A stretch of DNA of 64,000 nt. Origin: Candidatus Scalindua sp. (GTDB lineage: Bacteria; Planctomycetota; Brocadiia; Brocadiales; Scalinduaceae). Every line of letters begins with the position of its first letter. Position 1 is the first letter of the stretch. Below the pieces are notes generated by a model that searched no databases, was not told the origin of the DNA, and saw only the letters and a list, made by a program, of their open reading frames with translations. Location of the stretch: positions 25,720 to 89,719 of the forward strand of contig JAIQZU010000039.1 of NCBI GenBank assembly GCA_021776915.1. The letters are read 5' to 3'. This document shows, one piece after another, positions 18,270 to 25,835 of the stretch. Made by a program: the position numbers and the translations under genes.

Positions 18270-18938
18270 ATGGAACTTGTTATCATAATTTTCTTGCTGA
18301 TACTTATTGTCTTCATCGTCTGTCTACTTCTATCTAAATCCAAAGAATTTAGGGAAAGAGTTCCCGTAGCTATAGCAGTTATCGCAGTCATTATATCGCT
18401 CGTATCAGCTTTCAAGGATACCATATTCCCATTTAATCTCGAAGTTATTACCGATCAGGTCATAATAGCAAGACCTACTGCACCCAGTCATAATAGCCTT
18501 CCCTTGGTAGTCCCATTAACTTTTATCAATCATGGTAATGGTTCAGGCATCATTGAAGCTATTTCAATCAAAATTGAAACACAAAAGTCTGTAAAAATAT
18601 ATACTCCAGTAGCAGAAGTAAATTTTGGCAATTTCATTGCTGGGAAACGAGCTTTGCATGCAGATAACATAATTGGGGCTTTCGATCCCTTTCCAATATC
18701 TGGAAAGTCTTCAATAAAAAAACACATTTTATTTGCCCAGGAGGAAAACTCTAAAAAATATCCATTTAACATCTGGAACCCAGACAAATACACATTTCAA
18801 ATATTTATTAAGGAATCCAGAAACGATAAGCCCAAAGAATATATTTCTATGTCTCATGAAATAACAAAAGATATTCTCGATGCTTACAAAAAAGGTACAA
18901 GTACCGTTTTATCTTCGAGTAAAGAATTAGATATCTAA
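18270..18938 (+). CDS. Membrane-anchored protein of unknown function, cassette-like
   Basis: 222 residues from ATG 18270; the frame is open from 18216, but the earlier ATG lies inside the duplicated leader. Two hydrophobic helices (ELVIIIFLLILIVFIVCLLL and VAIAVIAVIISLVSAF, about residues 2-20 and 33-50) are followed by a soluble beta-rich domain with NHGNGSGIIEAISIKI. I do not recognise a family. The stop codon falls inside TCTAACAAC, the start of an attC-like sequence, and the gene is preceded by an attI-like leader, as expected of an integron cassette. Its composition resembles its surroundings. Confidence 0.72.
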   Translation: MELVIIIFLLILIVFIVCLLLSKSKEFRERVPVAIAVIAVIISLVSAFKDTIFPFNLEVITDQVIIARPTAPSHNSLPLVVPLTFINHGNGSGIIEAISIKIETQKSVKIYTPVAEVNFGNFIAGKRALHADNIIGAFDPFPISGKSSIKKHILFAQEENSKKYPFNIWNPDKYTFQIFIKESRNDKPKEYISMSHEITKDILDAYKKGTSTVLSSSKELDI

Positions 18939-19018
18939 CAACGCATTTGCAGCCGACCAAAGGGGCATGATCTTCCTGGATAGCTTGTTGCTCTCCAATA
19001 GGCATGTTGGACAACAAT
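18931..19018 (+). other. Degenerate attC-like site after the first cassette ORF
   Basis: The left half TCTAACAACGC...GCAGCCGAC looks like the left end of an integron attC. A GTTGGAC core (GTTRRRY) lies near 19007-19013. The right stem needed to pair with GCAGCCGAC is missing, so this is at best a damaged or hybrid site. Confidence 0.35.
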
Positions 19019-19058
19019 AAAAAGTGCAAATTTCCTCTTTTGCTGCTGAAAAGTATTT

Positions 19059-19170
19059 AGGTCTCTAACTGATATGAAAGAACAATGGAAGGCAGGCGTT
19101 AGTTTTGGTTTAACTTCTGGTGTGATTACCACCATGGGTCTTATGGCGAGACTCCATTCCTGAACTCATG
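19059..19170 (+). pseudogene. Fragment A of the VIT transporter gene (5' end only)
   Basis: These 112 bases align without gaps to 32950-33061, which is the region 15 bases upstream of the VIT gene ATG plus its first 32 codons. A handful of substitutions separate them. The copy begins ATGAAAGAACAATGG and ends in a stop within codon 30. The rest of 18939-19517 contains no other gene apart from repeat R1 copy a. Confidence 0.85.
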
Positions 19171-19385
19171 ATCACAAACCTTCAGACATTGAAAGCAGTA
19201 TATACAATTTTGAGTATATTCAAGATGTGTTTTTGCAAAGCCAACCCAGGAGATGACTATTATCGCACGGTTTTAAATTGTTTTTCTTCTAAACATCTGG
19301 TAAGTTTCACTTATTACGTAAATCTTTAGCGAGACGGCATGCCGCACCTGATCGCATCGTCAGGGAAGAGCAATATCAATCTTAT

Positions 19386-19496
19386 CAAGTTAGGTCGCTA
19401 TCGCGACAAAATTCCTCGACTCCGCTCGGAATGACGTCACACTGAGCGGAGTCGAAGTGTGATCAATATTATTGAAATTCCTGTGCATAAATTTAG
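19386..19496 (+). repeat. Palindromic repeat R1, copy a
   Basis: R1 consists of AAGTTAGGTCGCTATCGCGAC, a hairpin formed by TTCGACTCCGCTCA and TGAGCGGAGTCGAA around GGATGACGTCACAC, and a tail ATCAATATTGAAATTCC. This copy precedes the toxin-antitoxin operon. Its left hairpin arm is slightly altered (CTCGACTCCGCTCGG). Confidence 0.85.
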
Positions 19497-19517
19497 ATAG
19501 AAAATGAGGGAATAATA

Positions 19518-19736
19518 ATGAAGATAACTGATGTTCCAGAAATATTAAAGTTAAGCGTACCGGAAAAGATACTTTTTGTGGAAGATCTCTGGGATAATAT
19601 CTCCTCTATTGATTCAGATATTCCTGTGCCGGATAGTCACAAGAACGAGCTAGACCATCGATTGGAAAAACATTATTCTCCTGGTGAACTCTTGTCTATT
19701 AAAGAATTGCAAGCACGCATCGAAAAACGAAAATGA
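19518..19736 (+). CDS. Addiction-module antitoxin (Unstab_antitox/TIGR02574 family)
   Basis: 72 residues. The sequence follows the family pattern of short helical antitoxins that pair with ParE/RelE toxins: a ...LKLSVPEKILFVEDLWDNI... core, an Ile/Pro spacer with PVPDSHKNELDHRL, and a C-terminal toxin-binding tail rich in Glu/Lys. It has no separate DNA-binding domain that I can see. Its stop overlaps the start of the toxin gene by four bases (ATGA), the usual coupling in these operons. It should neutralise the toxin by direct binding. Confidence 0.9.
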   Translation: MKITDVPEILKLSVPEKILFVEDLWDNISSIDSDIPVPDSHKNELDHRLEKHYSPGELLSIKELQARIEKRK

Positions 19737-20053
19737 TTTATTCTTTATCGTTTCTTCCTGAATTAGAAGAAGATACCATAAACGGTTATAGATGGTATGA
19801 GGAAAAAACCATCGGGCTTGGTGAAGAATTTCTTCGTATTTTTTACGCTCACTCCTACAAAATCCAACGAAACCCGTTACTCTATCAGGCAGTATACAAA
19901 GATTTCAGGCGATGTTTACTCAGGCGATTTCCATATGCTATTTATTACAGGATAGATAAAGATAAAATTATTGTATATGGTTTGTTTCATTGTGCGAGAA
20001 ACCCAAAAACCTTGAAGAAACATTTACACAATCGAAAGCTTAGAAATCCCTGA
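19733..20053 (+). CDS. RelE/ParE-superfamily toxin
   Basis: 106 residues with the ParE/RelE fold pattern: N-terminal strand YSLSFLPELEEDT, two helices (INGYRWYEEK, GEEFLRIFYAHS), then FRRCLLRRFPYAIYYRIDKDKIIVYGLFHCARNP, the strand-turn motif of this family. The final basic tail is typical. Members inhibit gyrase or cleave ribosome-bound mRNA; sequence alone does not decide which. It is encoded downstream of and overlapping the antitoxin. The operon lies in the repeat-rich accessory region between the two cassette-like ORFs. Confidence 0.9.
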   Translation: MIYSLSFLPELEEDTINGYRWYEEKTIGLGEEFLRIFYAHSYKIQRNPLLYQAVYKDFRRCLLRRFPYAIYYRIDKDKIIVYGLFHCARNPKTLKKHLHNRKLRNP

Positions 20054-20079
20054 CAAGCGCATGAAAGAGGTAATCAAGA

Positions 20080-20229
20080 ATGACTCATAAAAAATTAAAA
20101 AAGATTGCACTAAGTAAAAGAAAAGTGAAAGCAGACGTTAGTTTTGGTTTAACTTCTGGTGCGATTGCAGATCAATATCTCAAGATTGCTGCTGCCAAAT
20201 GCTCCTTGCCTTTCTGCCCAATTCCTTGA
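20080..20229 (+). pseudogene. Short chimeric frame containing VIT fragment B
   Basis: A 49-codon frame starts ATGACTCATAAA. Its bases 20125-20166 nearly match codons 6-19 of the VIT gene, in the same reading frame (KADVSFGLTSGAI against KAGVSFGLTSGAI), but both flanks are unrelated. I regard it as a gene fragment captured into other sequence. The 548-base stretch 20054-20601 holds this, the VWA fragment, R1 copy b and the second leader, and no normal gene. Confidence 0.55.
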
Positions 20230-20300
20230 TACTTCTTTAATATTTACTTTATTCATATTTCAATAATTTGCATAGTTCTTCAATAAATCCTACCAGCCCT

Positions 20301-20349
20301 ATTAACGCTAAATATCCAAACGCCAGTAAGTTTATAAAACCCATATAAG
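20301..20349 (-). pseudogene. 49-bp fragment of the 5' end of the VWA gene
   Basis: It matches 17939-17987 with two mismatches. That is the start codon, five upstream bases and the first 14 codons of the BatA-like gene, in the same orientation. The match stops at AAG, where repeat R1 begins. Confidence 0.85.
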
Positions 20350-20500
20350 TTAGGTCGCCATCGTGACAGAAACCATCCTTCGACTCCGCTCAGGATGACA
20401 TCACACTAAGCCGCTCAAAATAACATCACACTAAATCGCCCAGAACAACGTCACACTGAGCGGAGTCGAAGTGTTATCAATATTGAAAATCCTCTTGACA
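20347..20500 (+). repeat. Palindromic repeat R1, copy b (internally expanded)
   Basis: As other R1 copies, but the loop contains three degenerate iterations of the (A)CATCACACTAA/CGTCACACTGAG unit, so the closing arm is displaced by about 55 bases. Its tail merges into the duplicated leader copy 2. Confidence 0.8.
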
Positions 20501-20585
20501 TAATAACTTAAGGAATATATGTTTACAATAATTATTTACTAGACATATGTATTATAAAACTGCGTTTAGACAGTCTAATCTATGT
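20479..20585 (+). promoter_or_regulatory. 107-bp duplicated leader with promoter and attI-like end, copy 2
   Basis: Paralogue of 18148-18254 with about six differences. TTGACA is at 20495-20500, followed after 17 bases by TATGTT. It ends at GTTAGGC (20584-20590), a perfect GTTRRRY integron core, 12 bases before the ATG of the next ORF. Similarity to copy 1 stops at that core. Confidence 0.6.
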
Positions 20586-20601
20586 TAGGCAGGTAATTAT
20601 A

Positions 20602-21279
20602 ATGAAAAAGCGATTAGAGCATAAACTTGAAAAACTTCCAGACGGTAGGACAAACGTTTCTGTATCTATGCCAATGGCATTGGCGGGACTTGAGCAATAT
20701 GAGTCCAACGATATGATGGAAGATATTGCAGTCCTACGACGTAGTGTTACTCCACCGCAAAGGAAGATAGGGTCTGCAAGGTGGTTTTTGGCAGAAATGA
20801 AACGTTGCATTCAAAATGAAGCTTTTACACTTATGTTCCTTGAAGCTTATGTAACGGCCATACGTTCAGCTACATTTGCATTACAAAAAATGTATGGTAA
20901 TAACAAAGATTTTGATAAATGGTATGCAAAGAAACAAGAGGAAATGAGAAACGACTCTGAGCTACGCTTGATTGTTGACTTACGTAATATTGCAGAAAAA
21001 GAAGGCGTTATCTTAGATGAATATAGACATACCACAATCGTCCGTTTCTATATGAGTGGAAAAACTGAGGCAGAGACTGGCGTACCGATAATACAAATTG
21101 AAGGGAAGGAAGTTGATAGTATATTGCCATTGCTTGAAGCATCATTGACTAAAATTTCAGACCTTATTGAAGAAGCGCATAAATTATTTCCTGTAAAAAT
21201 GGGCCGTACTCCTATTATGGGAAAAATTGAATATATAAGAGAGAAAGAAGATGGAAACTGGGAACGTTTTGATTTCTAA
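20602..21279 (+). CDS. Unknown protein, cassette-like
   Basis: 225 residues, no signal peptide or membrane segment, mostly helical by composition. I do not recognise a family. An N-terminal basic helix (KKRLEHKLEKL) precedes a region with RWFLAEMKRCIQNEAFTLMFLEAYVTAIRSATFALQK and a conserved-looking RNIAEKEGVILDEYRHTT. The pattern of long helices around RNxxxK/EYRH is loosely reminiscent of HEPN-type proteins, but I would not assign it. The gene starts 12 bases after an attI-like core. Its stop codon TAA lies in the left end of an attC site, so it has the layout of an integron gene cassette. Confidence 0.75.
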   Translation: MKKRLEHKLEKLPDGRTNVSVSMPMALAGLEQYESNDMMEDIAVLRRSVTPPQRKIGSARWFLAEMKRCIQNEAFTLMFLEAYVTAIRSATFALQKMYGNNKDFDKWYAKKQEEMRNDSELRLIVDLRNIAEKEGVILDEYRHTTIVRFYMSGKTEAETGVPIIQIEGKEVDSILPLLEASLTKISDLIEEAHKLFPVKMGRTPIMGKIEYIREKEDGNWERFDF

Positions 21280-21355
21280 CATAACAACCGGCTGAAGCTG
21301 ACGGCTCGCCTGTAGATAAGGCGTGAGCGCCCGCAGCTTAGCCTGAGCGTTGGGT
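21274..21355 (+). other. attC-like recombination site
   Basis: The left arm GGCTGAAGCT (21290-21299) pairs with AGCTTAGCC (21335-21343), leaving one unpaired G, the hallmark extrahelical base of attC. An inner stem GCTC-GCC/GGCGTGAGC extends the hairpin. The right core is GTTGGGT (21349-21355, GTTRRRY). The left core is ACATAAC, one mismatch from RYYYAAC, and overlaps the stop codon of the ORF. Size 82 bp, within the attC range. Confidence 0.7.
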
Positions 21356-21356
21356 A

Positions 21357-21390
21357 CCTAACTGATATGAAAGAACAATGGAATGCAGGC
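21357..21390 (+). pseudogene. Fragment C of the VIT transporter gene (5' end only)
   Basis: 34 bases match the VIT gene around its start codon (CTAAC.GATATG, then AAAGAACAATGGAA and GCAGG), beginning two bases after the attC core. The similarity ends abruptly. The remaining bases up to hydG show no gene. Confidence 0.75.
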
Positions 21391-21483
21391 TACTATTTAA
21401 AACAATCCCATGCTGATAAGTATTCATGGTATGCTATTAGGATACGAATTTTTGCGAGGAACAACCTTTTCACAATTACAATG

Positions 21484-22860
21484 TCAAAAGTATAAGTCTC
21501 TTTCACCCTGGATGAGAGATTCCATTTTACTGGATGTCAACTTTCTGACATTAGGATCTGGAATCTTGCTAATTTCTGAGGTTATAAGGGCCTTTATCTT
21601 TTGCGCCAGTTTGGGATTATAATCCAGAAGATATTCTTCGAATGTAAGAAGAGCGTTTGGCTGACAAAAATTTTTGATTTCACCGGGTTTAGCGAGTTCC
21701 ATAAAATCCTCACCCGTTCTGCCTGAACGATAACAGGAGGTGCAGAAACTTGGAATGAATCCGCTTGTGGCCAGTTCCTCTATAACTTCTGAAAGGGAGC
21801 GTTCATCTGAAACAGTGAATTGTCCCTGTGCTTCTTTGTCGCTGCTGTAACTACCGGGCACTGTCCTGGAACCGGCAGAAATCTGAGATACGCCGAGATA
21901 AAATAGTTCATCTCTCAACGCTGCATTCTCTCTTGTAGAAAGTATTATACCAGTATATGGGACGGCAAGACGGAGAACTGCAATTATCTTCTTAAGCTCA
22001 TTATCTGATACAGGGCTGGGTGGACGAGAAGCAATATCAGAACCTTGTGCCGGTTCAAGCCTGGGGACTGAAATAGTGTGCGGCCCGACTCCAAAAGTAT
22101 CCTCAAGGTGCATAGCATGAAACAGCAGTGCCAGTACCTCAAATTTGTAATTGTACAGGCCAAACAGTGCACCTATACCCACATCATCAATACCGGCATT
22201 TTGCGCAAGATCACAGGCATAAAGCCGCTTCAAATAGTCTGACTTTGGCCCCGAAGAATGCAATGTAGTATAAGTATTGTTATGGTATGTTTCCTGAAAC
22301 AACTGATAAGTTCCTATATCTGTACCCTTGAGCCTTTTAAAATCCTTCACTCCCATTGGGGCAACATTGACGTTTAGCCGTCTTATGTTACCGTTACCTT
22401 CCCTCGTATCATAGACAGTCTTTATAGCTTCTTCTAAATAATCTATATTGACTGCAGGGTCCTCTGCAGAGACGAGGAGTAGTCGCTTGTGTCCCTGTGA
22501 AATAAGGGCTTTGGTTTCTTCACGTATTTCATTTGTATCTAAAAGTCGTGTTCCTGTATTTAAGTTGTCCTTGCTGAAGCCACAATAAAGACAGTTGTTA
22601 ACACATCTGTTTGATAGATAGAGAGGTGCAAACAAAACTAAGCGGTTTCCGTAGATTGACTCCTTGATCTGCTTAGCTGCAGTGAAGACGCTGTTCAATA
22701 CGACATCATCTTCACAATTGAGGAGGACGGCAGCATCTTCAGGGCTGAGGCCATTTAATTCCAGGGATTTATTAATTATGGTTTTGACACGTTGACGGGA
22801 AGGACTTTGTGTTTCTCCCAGAATATCAAATATTTTGTCTTCGTTAATAAAGTTTTTCAT
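21484..22860 (-). CDS. hydG: HydG, radical SAM tyrosine lyase of H-cluster maturation
   Basis: HydG cleaves tyrosine to p-cresol and dehydroglycine, and from the latter makes CO and cyanide that it loads onto an iron-cysteine unit. The 458-residue product has the radical-SAM cluster motif CVNNCLYC (Cys86, 90, 93) and the HydG-specific C-terminal auxiliary cluster CTSCYRSGRTG (Cys373, 376) plus Cys399 in FCQPNALLTFEEYLLDY, i.e. CX2CX22C. This C-terminal domain separates HydG from ThiH, so the assignment is firm. Its start overlaps the stop of the HypC-HydE gene by four bases, so the two are coupled. No hydF or [FeFe]-hydrogenase gene is in the window; a [NiFe] hydrogenase lies 4-8 kb downstream on the plus coordinate, also minus strand. 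Confidence 0.94.
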   Translation of the reverse strand: MKNFINEDKIFDILGETQSPSRQRVKTIINKSLELNGLSPEDAAVLLNCEDDVVLNSVFTAAKQIKESIYGNRLVLFAPLYLSNRCVNNCLYCGFSKDNLNTGTRLLDTNEIREETKALISQGHKRLLLVSAEDPAVNIDYLEEAIKTVYDTREGNGNIRRLNVNVAPMGVKDFKRLKGTDIGTYQLFQETYHNNTYTTLHSSGPKSDYLKRLYACDLAQNAGIDDVGIGALFGLYNYKFEVLALLFHAMHLEDTFGVGPHTISVPRLEPAQGSDIASRPPSPVSDNELKKIIAVLRLAVPYTGIILSTRENAALRDELFYLGVSQISAGSRTVPGSYSSDKEAQGQFTVSDERSLSEVIEELATSGFIPSFCTSCYRSGRTGEDFMELAKPGEIKNFCQPNALLTFEEYLLDYNPKLAQKIKALITSEISKIPDPNVRKLTSSKMESLIQGERDLYF

Positions 22861-24152
22861 ATACCTAAATCCGTAGGAGCCCTTCCAATGCTTTTAAGCA
22901 ATTGCAGCGCGTCTGCAATCTGATTTTCAATAGAGACATCTACCGTTGCCCTGTTTGGATAGATATCGTAAAGGTTGACGTAATCTTTGGGTGTAAGGTT
23001 TAGCATAATTGAATTTGCCCCACCCATAAGGGCCATTCGTCTTGCCTGTGGGTTTAGAGACTCAAGCGCTGTAGTAACCAGGATTTTCCCATAGGGGTCT
23101 ATGAGTCTTAAAACGGAAAGAGCCTTGAGTACATATTCAGCGCTGGGTGCGTCATGGCCGGAAAGAGGGGTATCAGGATGCGGAATAAATGGACCAAATG
23201 AATACATATCGCAACCCAGATCTTTAGCAAACATAAAATCGTCAATAACACTCTCAGCCTTCTGTCCGGGAAGACCAATGAGACTTCCACTGGCAATAAT
23301 GTATCCGATATCCTTAAACAACTCAAGGTACCTGATCCTTTTTTCCAAAGATGAATGAGGGTGCAACTTTGAATACAGATTGCTGTCAGATGTTTCAAAC
23401 CTGAACAGGACAGCCCTGGCGCCTGCATCAAATGCCTTCTGATAAAATGCCTCTTCCCTTTCTCCCACACTCAGGAAGATAAAGACAGGAGAATTATTCC
23501 TTATCTTTTTGATTAAACCTATAATATCTTCTGACTTGTAAGATGGGTCTTCACCGGATTGCAGGACTATTCCCTTAAACCCAAAACGTTTTACTGCATC
23601 TGCAACTACGCCGAGAATCTCATCGGTGCCAAGACTGAAACGCTTGAGAGTGGTGTTTGATGAACTTATACCGCAGTATGCACATTGGCTCTTACAGATA
23701 TTTGAAAACTCGATAATTCCATGGACACAGCAGGCATTGCCCAGAAACTTCTGGCGTATAAAATTGGCTGTTTTATGTAACACATCAATTTCGTCTGGAT
23801 CTTCGCTTAAGAGTAATCTTAACGCCTCCTGATGTGATATTGACTTGCCATAAGTCGCTCTATCAATAATTTTCAGAAAATTCTTGTCCAGATTGGGCTT
23901 GTCATTATAGAGCCTGGAGAGTTTAACGTCAGTTTCCTTTAGTTCAAAGAACAGTTCCTTCCATGTATCCAGGATTTCTTCGGCATCCCTTTCATCTATT
24001 TTCTGCACTACGAATCCGCCCTGTGCGTAGACGTAATCACCAACCTGAAGGTCGTAGAAGTCGTTCCGTGCCTTCCTCTCTTCACCAAAATAATCTACAG
24101 TGATCAGGTCACCAGTAATACTCTTAACATTTCCGGGGATAGCGTAACACAT
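22857..24152 (-). CDS. hydE: HypC-HydE fusion protein
   Basis: 431 residues. Residues 1-75 are a complete HypC: MCYAIPG with the essential Cys2, then QVGDYVYAQGGFVVQKIDERDAEEIL, matching the family GDYVxxHxGFAIxKIDExEAEExL. HypC is the chaperone that carries the Fe(CN)2CO unit with HypD and delivers it to the [NiFe]-hydrogenase large subunit. From about residue 80 the protein is HydE, a radical SAM enzyme of [FeFe] H-cluster assembly, with cluster motif CKSQCAYC (Cys153, 157, 160) and the HydE features VLQSGEDP, SVGER and GSLIGLPGQ. HydE alone is about 350 residues, so the extra N-terminus accounts for the length. The start is ATG 24152, and the HypC start is conserved at the exact Met-Cys. 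The first 36 codons are duplicated at 25635-25743. Confidence 0.93.
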   Translation of the reverse strand: MCYAIPGNVKSITGDLITVDYFGEERKARNDFYDLQVGDYVYAQGGFVVQKIDERDAEEILDTWKELFFELKETDVKLSRLYNDKPNLDKNFLKIIDRATYGKSISHQEALRLLLSEDPDEIDVLHKTANFIRQKFLGNACCVHGIIEFSNICKSQCAYCGISSSNTTLKRFSLGTDEILGVVADAVKRFGFKGIVLQSGEDPSYKSEDIIGLIKKIRNNSPVFIFLSVGEREEAFYQKAFDAGARAVLFRFETSDSNLYSKLHPHSSLEKRIRYLELFKDIGYIIASGSLIGLPGQKAESVIDDFMFAKDLGCDMYSFGPFIPHPDTPLSGHDAPSAEYVLKALSVLRLIDPYGKILVTTALESLNPQARRMALMGGANSIMLNLTPKDYVNLYDIYPNRATVDVSIENQIADALQLLKSIGRAPTDLGI

Positions 24153-24430
24153 AATTTTTATTTAATTAAAAATAAATTTCCTGCATTATAATATAAAGCT
24201 ATAGATATATAAAATATTATATTGGTTATTTACCTGTAGAAACTATTTAACGGAGTAGGTAAATTTCAAATTAAGACGGTTTTATTTATTTTGATGTTTT
24301 GGATTCTTTATATAATAATGGGTATAATTCTACTTTTATTTATTTATTTATTTATGTATCTATCCTACCACATAACTTCTATAATTTATTATAAATCAGT
24401 ATATTCTTACAAGAACAGAAAGAAGGCAAA
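24153..24430. other. Divergent promoter region between hypC-hydE and the AdoMet synthetase gene
   Basis: 278 very AT-rich bases without a gene. It includes a tetranucleotide microsatellite (ATTT repeated about five times, near 24336-24356). No SAM riboswitch or other structured leader is recognisable. It must hold promoters for both directions. Confidence 0.5.
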
Positions 24431-25633
24431 ATGATTGTCATAGAGACATTTAAAGGAAAATCCGTTACAGAACACAGTGTCGAGATAGTAGAACGAAAAG
24501 GCACAGGCCATCCTGACTATATGTGCGACGCCATGATGGATGCCATTTCTGTAACGCTATCCAGGGAATATATCAAAGAGTTTGGAACCATCCTTCACCA
24601 TAACATAGACAAGAGCCTTCTGGCGGCTGGAATGGTTGACAAGAGGTTTGGTGGTGGCAGTGTCACAAAGCCTATGGAACTGACTATAGGAGACAGGGCT
24701 ACATTCAGCGCTTCCGGCATAACAATACCTGTTTCTGATATCGCCATAGATACAGTGAAAAAGTGGTTAAAAGAAAATATGAGATTCGTTGACCCTGAAA
24801 AGCACCTGAAATATAACATTGCCCTTGCATCCGGTTCCGAGGAACTTACGGATATCTTTTTAAGGCCAGGTAAGGTTAGAGGAGCTAATGACACCTCTGC
24901 TGCCGTTGGTTATTACCCCTTCAGTCTTACCGAAAAGGCAGTCTTTGAACTTGAAAGGTATCTCAATTCAAAAAGTTTTAAAGATGAATATCCGGAAACG
25001 GGTGAAGACATAAAGATTATGGGTCTCAGGAATGAAGAATGCCTTGATATAACGGTCGCTATGCCGTTACTTGCCAATTACGTTCAATCAGAAAAAGAGT
25101 ATTTTGAGAGGAAAAACACTGTCTATAAAGAGATAGTCGAGTTTCTGGAAAAATATAGAGGATTCCAAAACATAGAGGTTCATTTGAATACCCTTGATGA
25201 AAAGGGCAGGGGACTTGGCGGCATTTATCTCACTCTTTTGGGCACTTCCGCAGAAGATGCGGATTCAGGACAGGTAGGTCGTGGCAACAGAGTGAACGGT
25301 CTCATCTCCGTGAACAGACCCATTGGCACGGAGGCATCGGCAGGTAAGAATCCCGTAAGTCATGTCGGCAAGATATACAATGTTCTTGCCCATAAGATAG
25401 CGCAGGAGATCTATGAATCCACAGAGGGAATAAAAGAGGTCTATGTTCTGCTTTTGAGCAGGATAGGCACACCAATCGATAAACCACAGATGGCAACTGC
25501 ACAGATATTATTTGAGGAGGGAAGAGAGATAAAGGAAGTAGCAGAGAAAGCGGAAGGGATAATTGATAGCAGATTAAAAAAAATCAATACCTTCTGCCTT
25601 GAACTTGGGGATGGGAAATATCCTGTCTGTTAA
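24431..25633 (+). CDS. mat: S-adenosylmethionine synthetase, archaeal type
   Basis: The enzyme makes AdoMet from methionine and ATP. The 400-residue product is the archaeal-type family (distinct from bacterial MetK), recognised by VEIVERKGTGHPDYMCDAMMDA at the N-terminus, GGGSVTKPME, and GQVGRGNRVNGLISVNRP near residues 280-297. AdoMet is the co-substrate of the two radical SAM enzymes encoded next door, so the location is functionally suggestive. It is divergent from hypC-hydE. One base after its stop codon begins a 109-bp copy of the hypC-hydE 5' end, so this gene is bracketed by direct repeats and may have arrived by recombination. Confidence 0.94.
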   Translation: MIVIETFKGKSVTEHSVEIVERKGTGHPDYMCDAMMDAISVTLSREYIKEFGTILHHNIDKSLLAAGMVDKRFGGGSVTKPMELTIGDRATFSASGITIPVSDIAIDTVKKWLKENMRFVDPEKHLKYNIALASGSEELTDIFLRPGKVRGANDTSAAVGYYPFSLTEKAVFELERYLNSKSFKDEYPETGEDIKIMGLRNEECLDITVAMPLLANYVQSEKEYFERKNTVYKEIVEFLEKYRGFQNIEVHLNTLDEKGRGLGGIYLTLLGTSAEDADSGQVGRGNRVNGLISVNRPIGTEASAGKNPVSHVGKIYNVLAHKIAQEIYESTEGIKEVYVLLLSRIGTPIDKPQMATAQILFEEGREIKEVAEKAEGIIDSRLKKINTFCLELGDGKYPVC

Positions 25634-25634
25634 T

Positions 25635-25743
25635 CTGAAGGTCGTAGAAGTCGTTCCGTGCCTTCCTCTCTTCACCAAAATAATCTACAGTGATCAGGTC
25701 ACCAGTAATACTCTTTACATTTCCGGGGATAGCGTAACACATA
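25635..25743 (-). pseudogene. Duplicate of the first 36 codons of hypC-hydE
   Basis: This matches 24045-24153 at 108 of 109 positions, same orientation, offset 1590 bases. The one difference (GTT to GTA, Val) is silent. The copy encodes the HypC start through FYDLQ, then runs antisense into the 3' end of the AdoMet synthetase gene and stops. Upstream sequence differs between the copies (GATTAGAAAAAGAT here). It is probably a non-functional fragment, or a short peptide gene. Confidence 0.95.
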
Positions 25744-25835
25744 TCTTTTTCTAATCCTGACGACCAGGATGACCTTTTTTGATTTTCTGCAAAATATATA
25801 AAGAAATCATGTATATGCCGACAACCCTGTAAACA

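Noticed and set aside
18148..21390. A mobile element with transposase in the mosaic region
   Set aside because: No transposase or recombinase frame is found; the repeats are palindromes and gene fragments.
21484..24152. Assignment of HydG and HydE to a resident [FeFe] hydrogenase
   Set aside because: No [FeFe] hydrogenase and no HydF in the window; cannot be excluded elsewhere in the genome, so kept only as the main alternative.
24153..24430. SAM riboswitch before the AdoMet synthetase gene
   Set aside because: I could not find the conserved helices; the region is simple AT-rich sequence.
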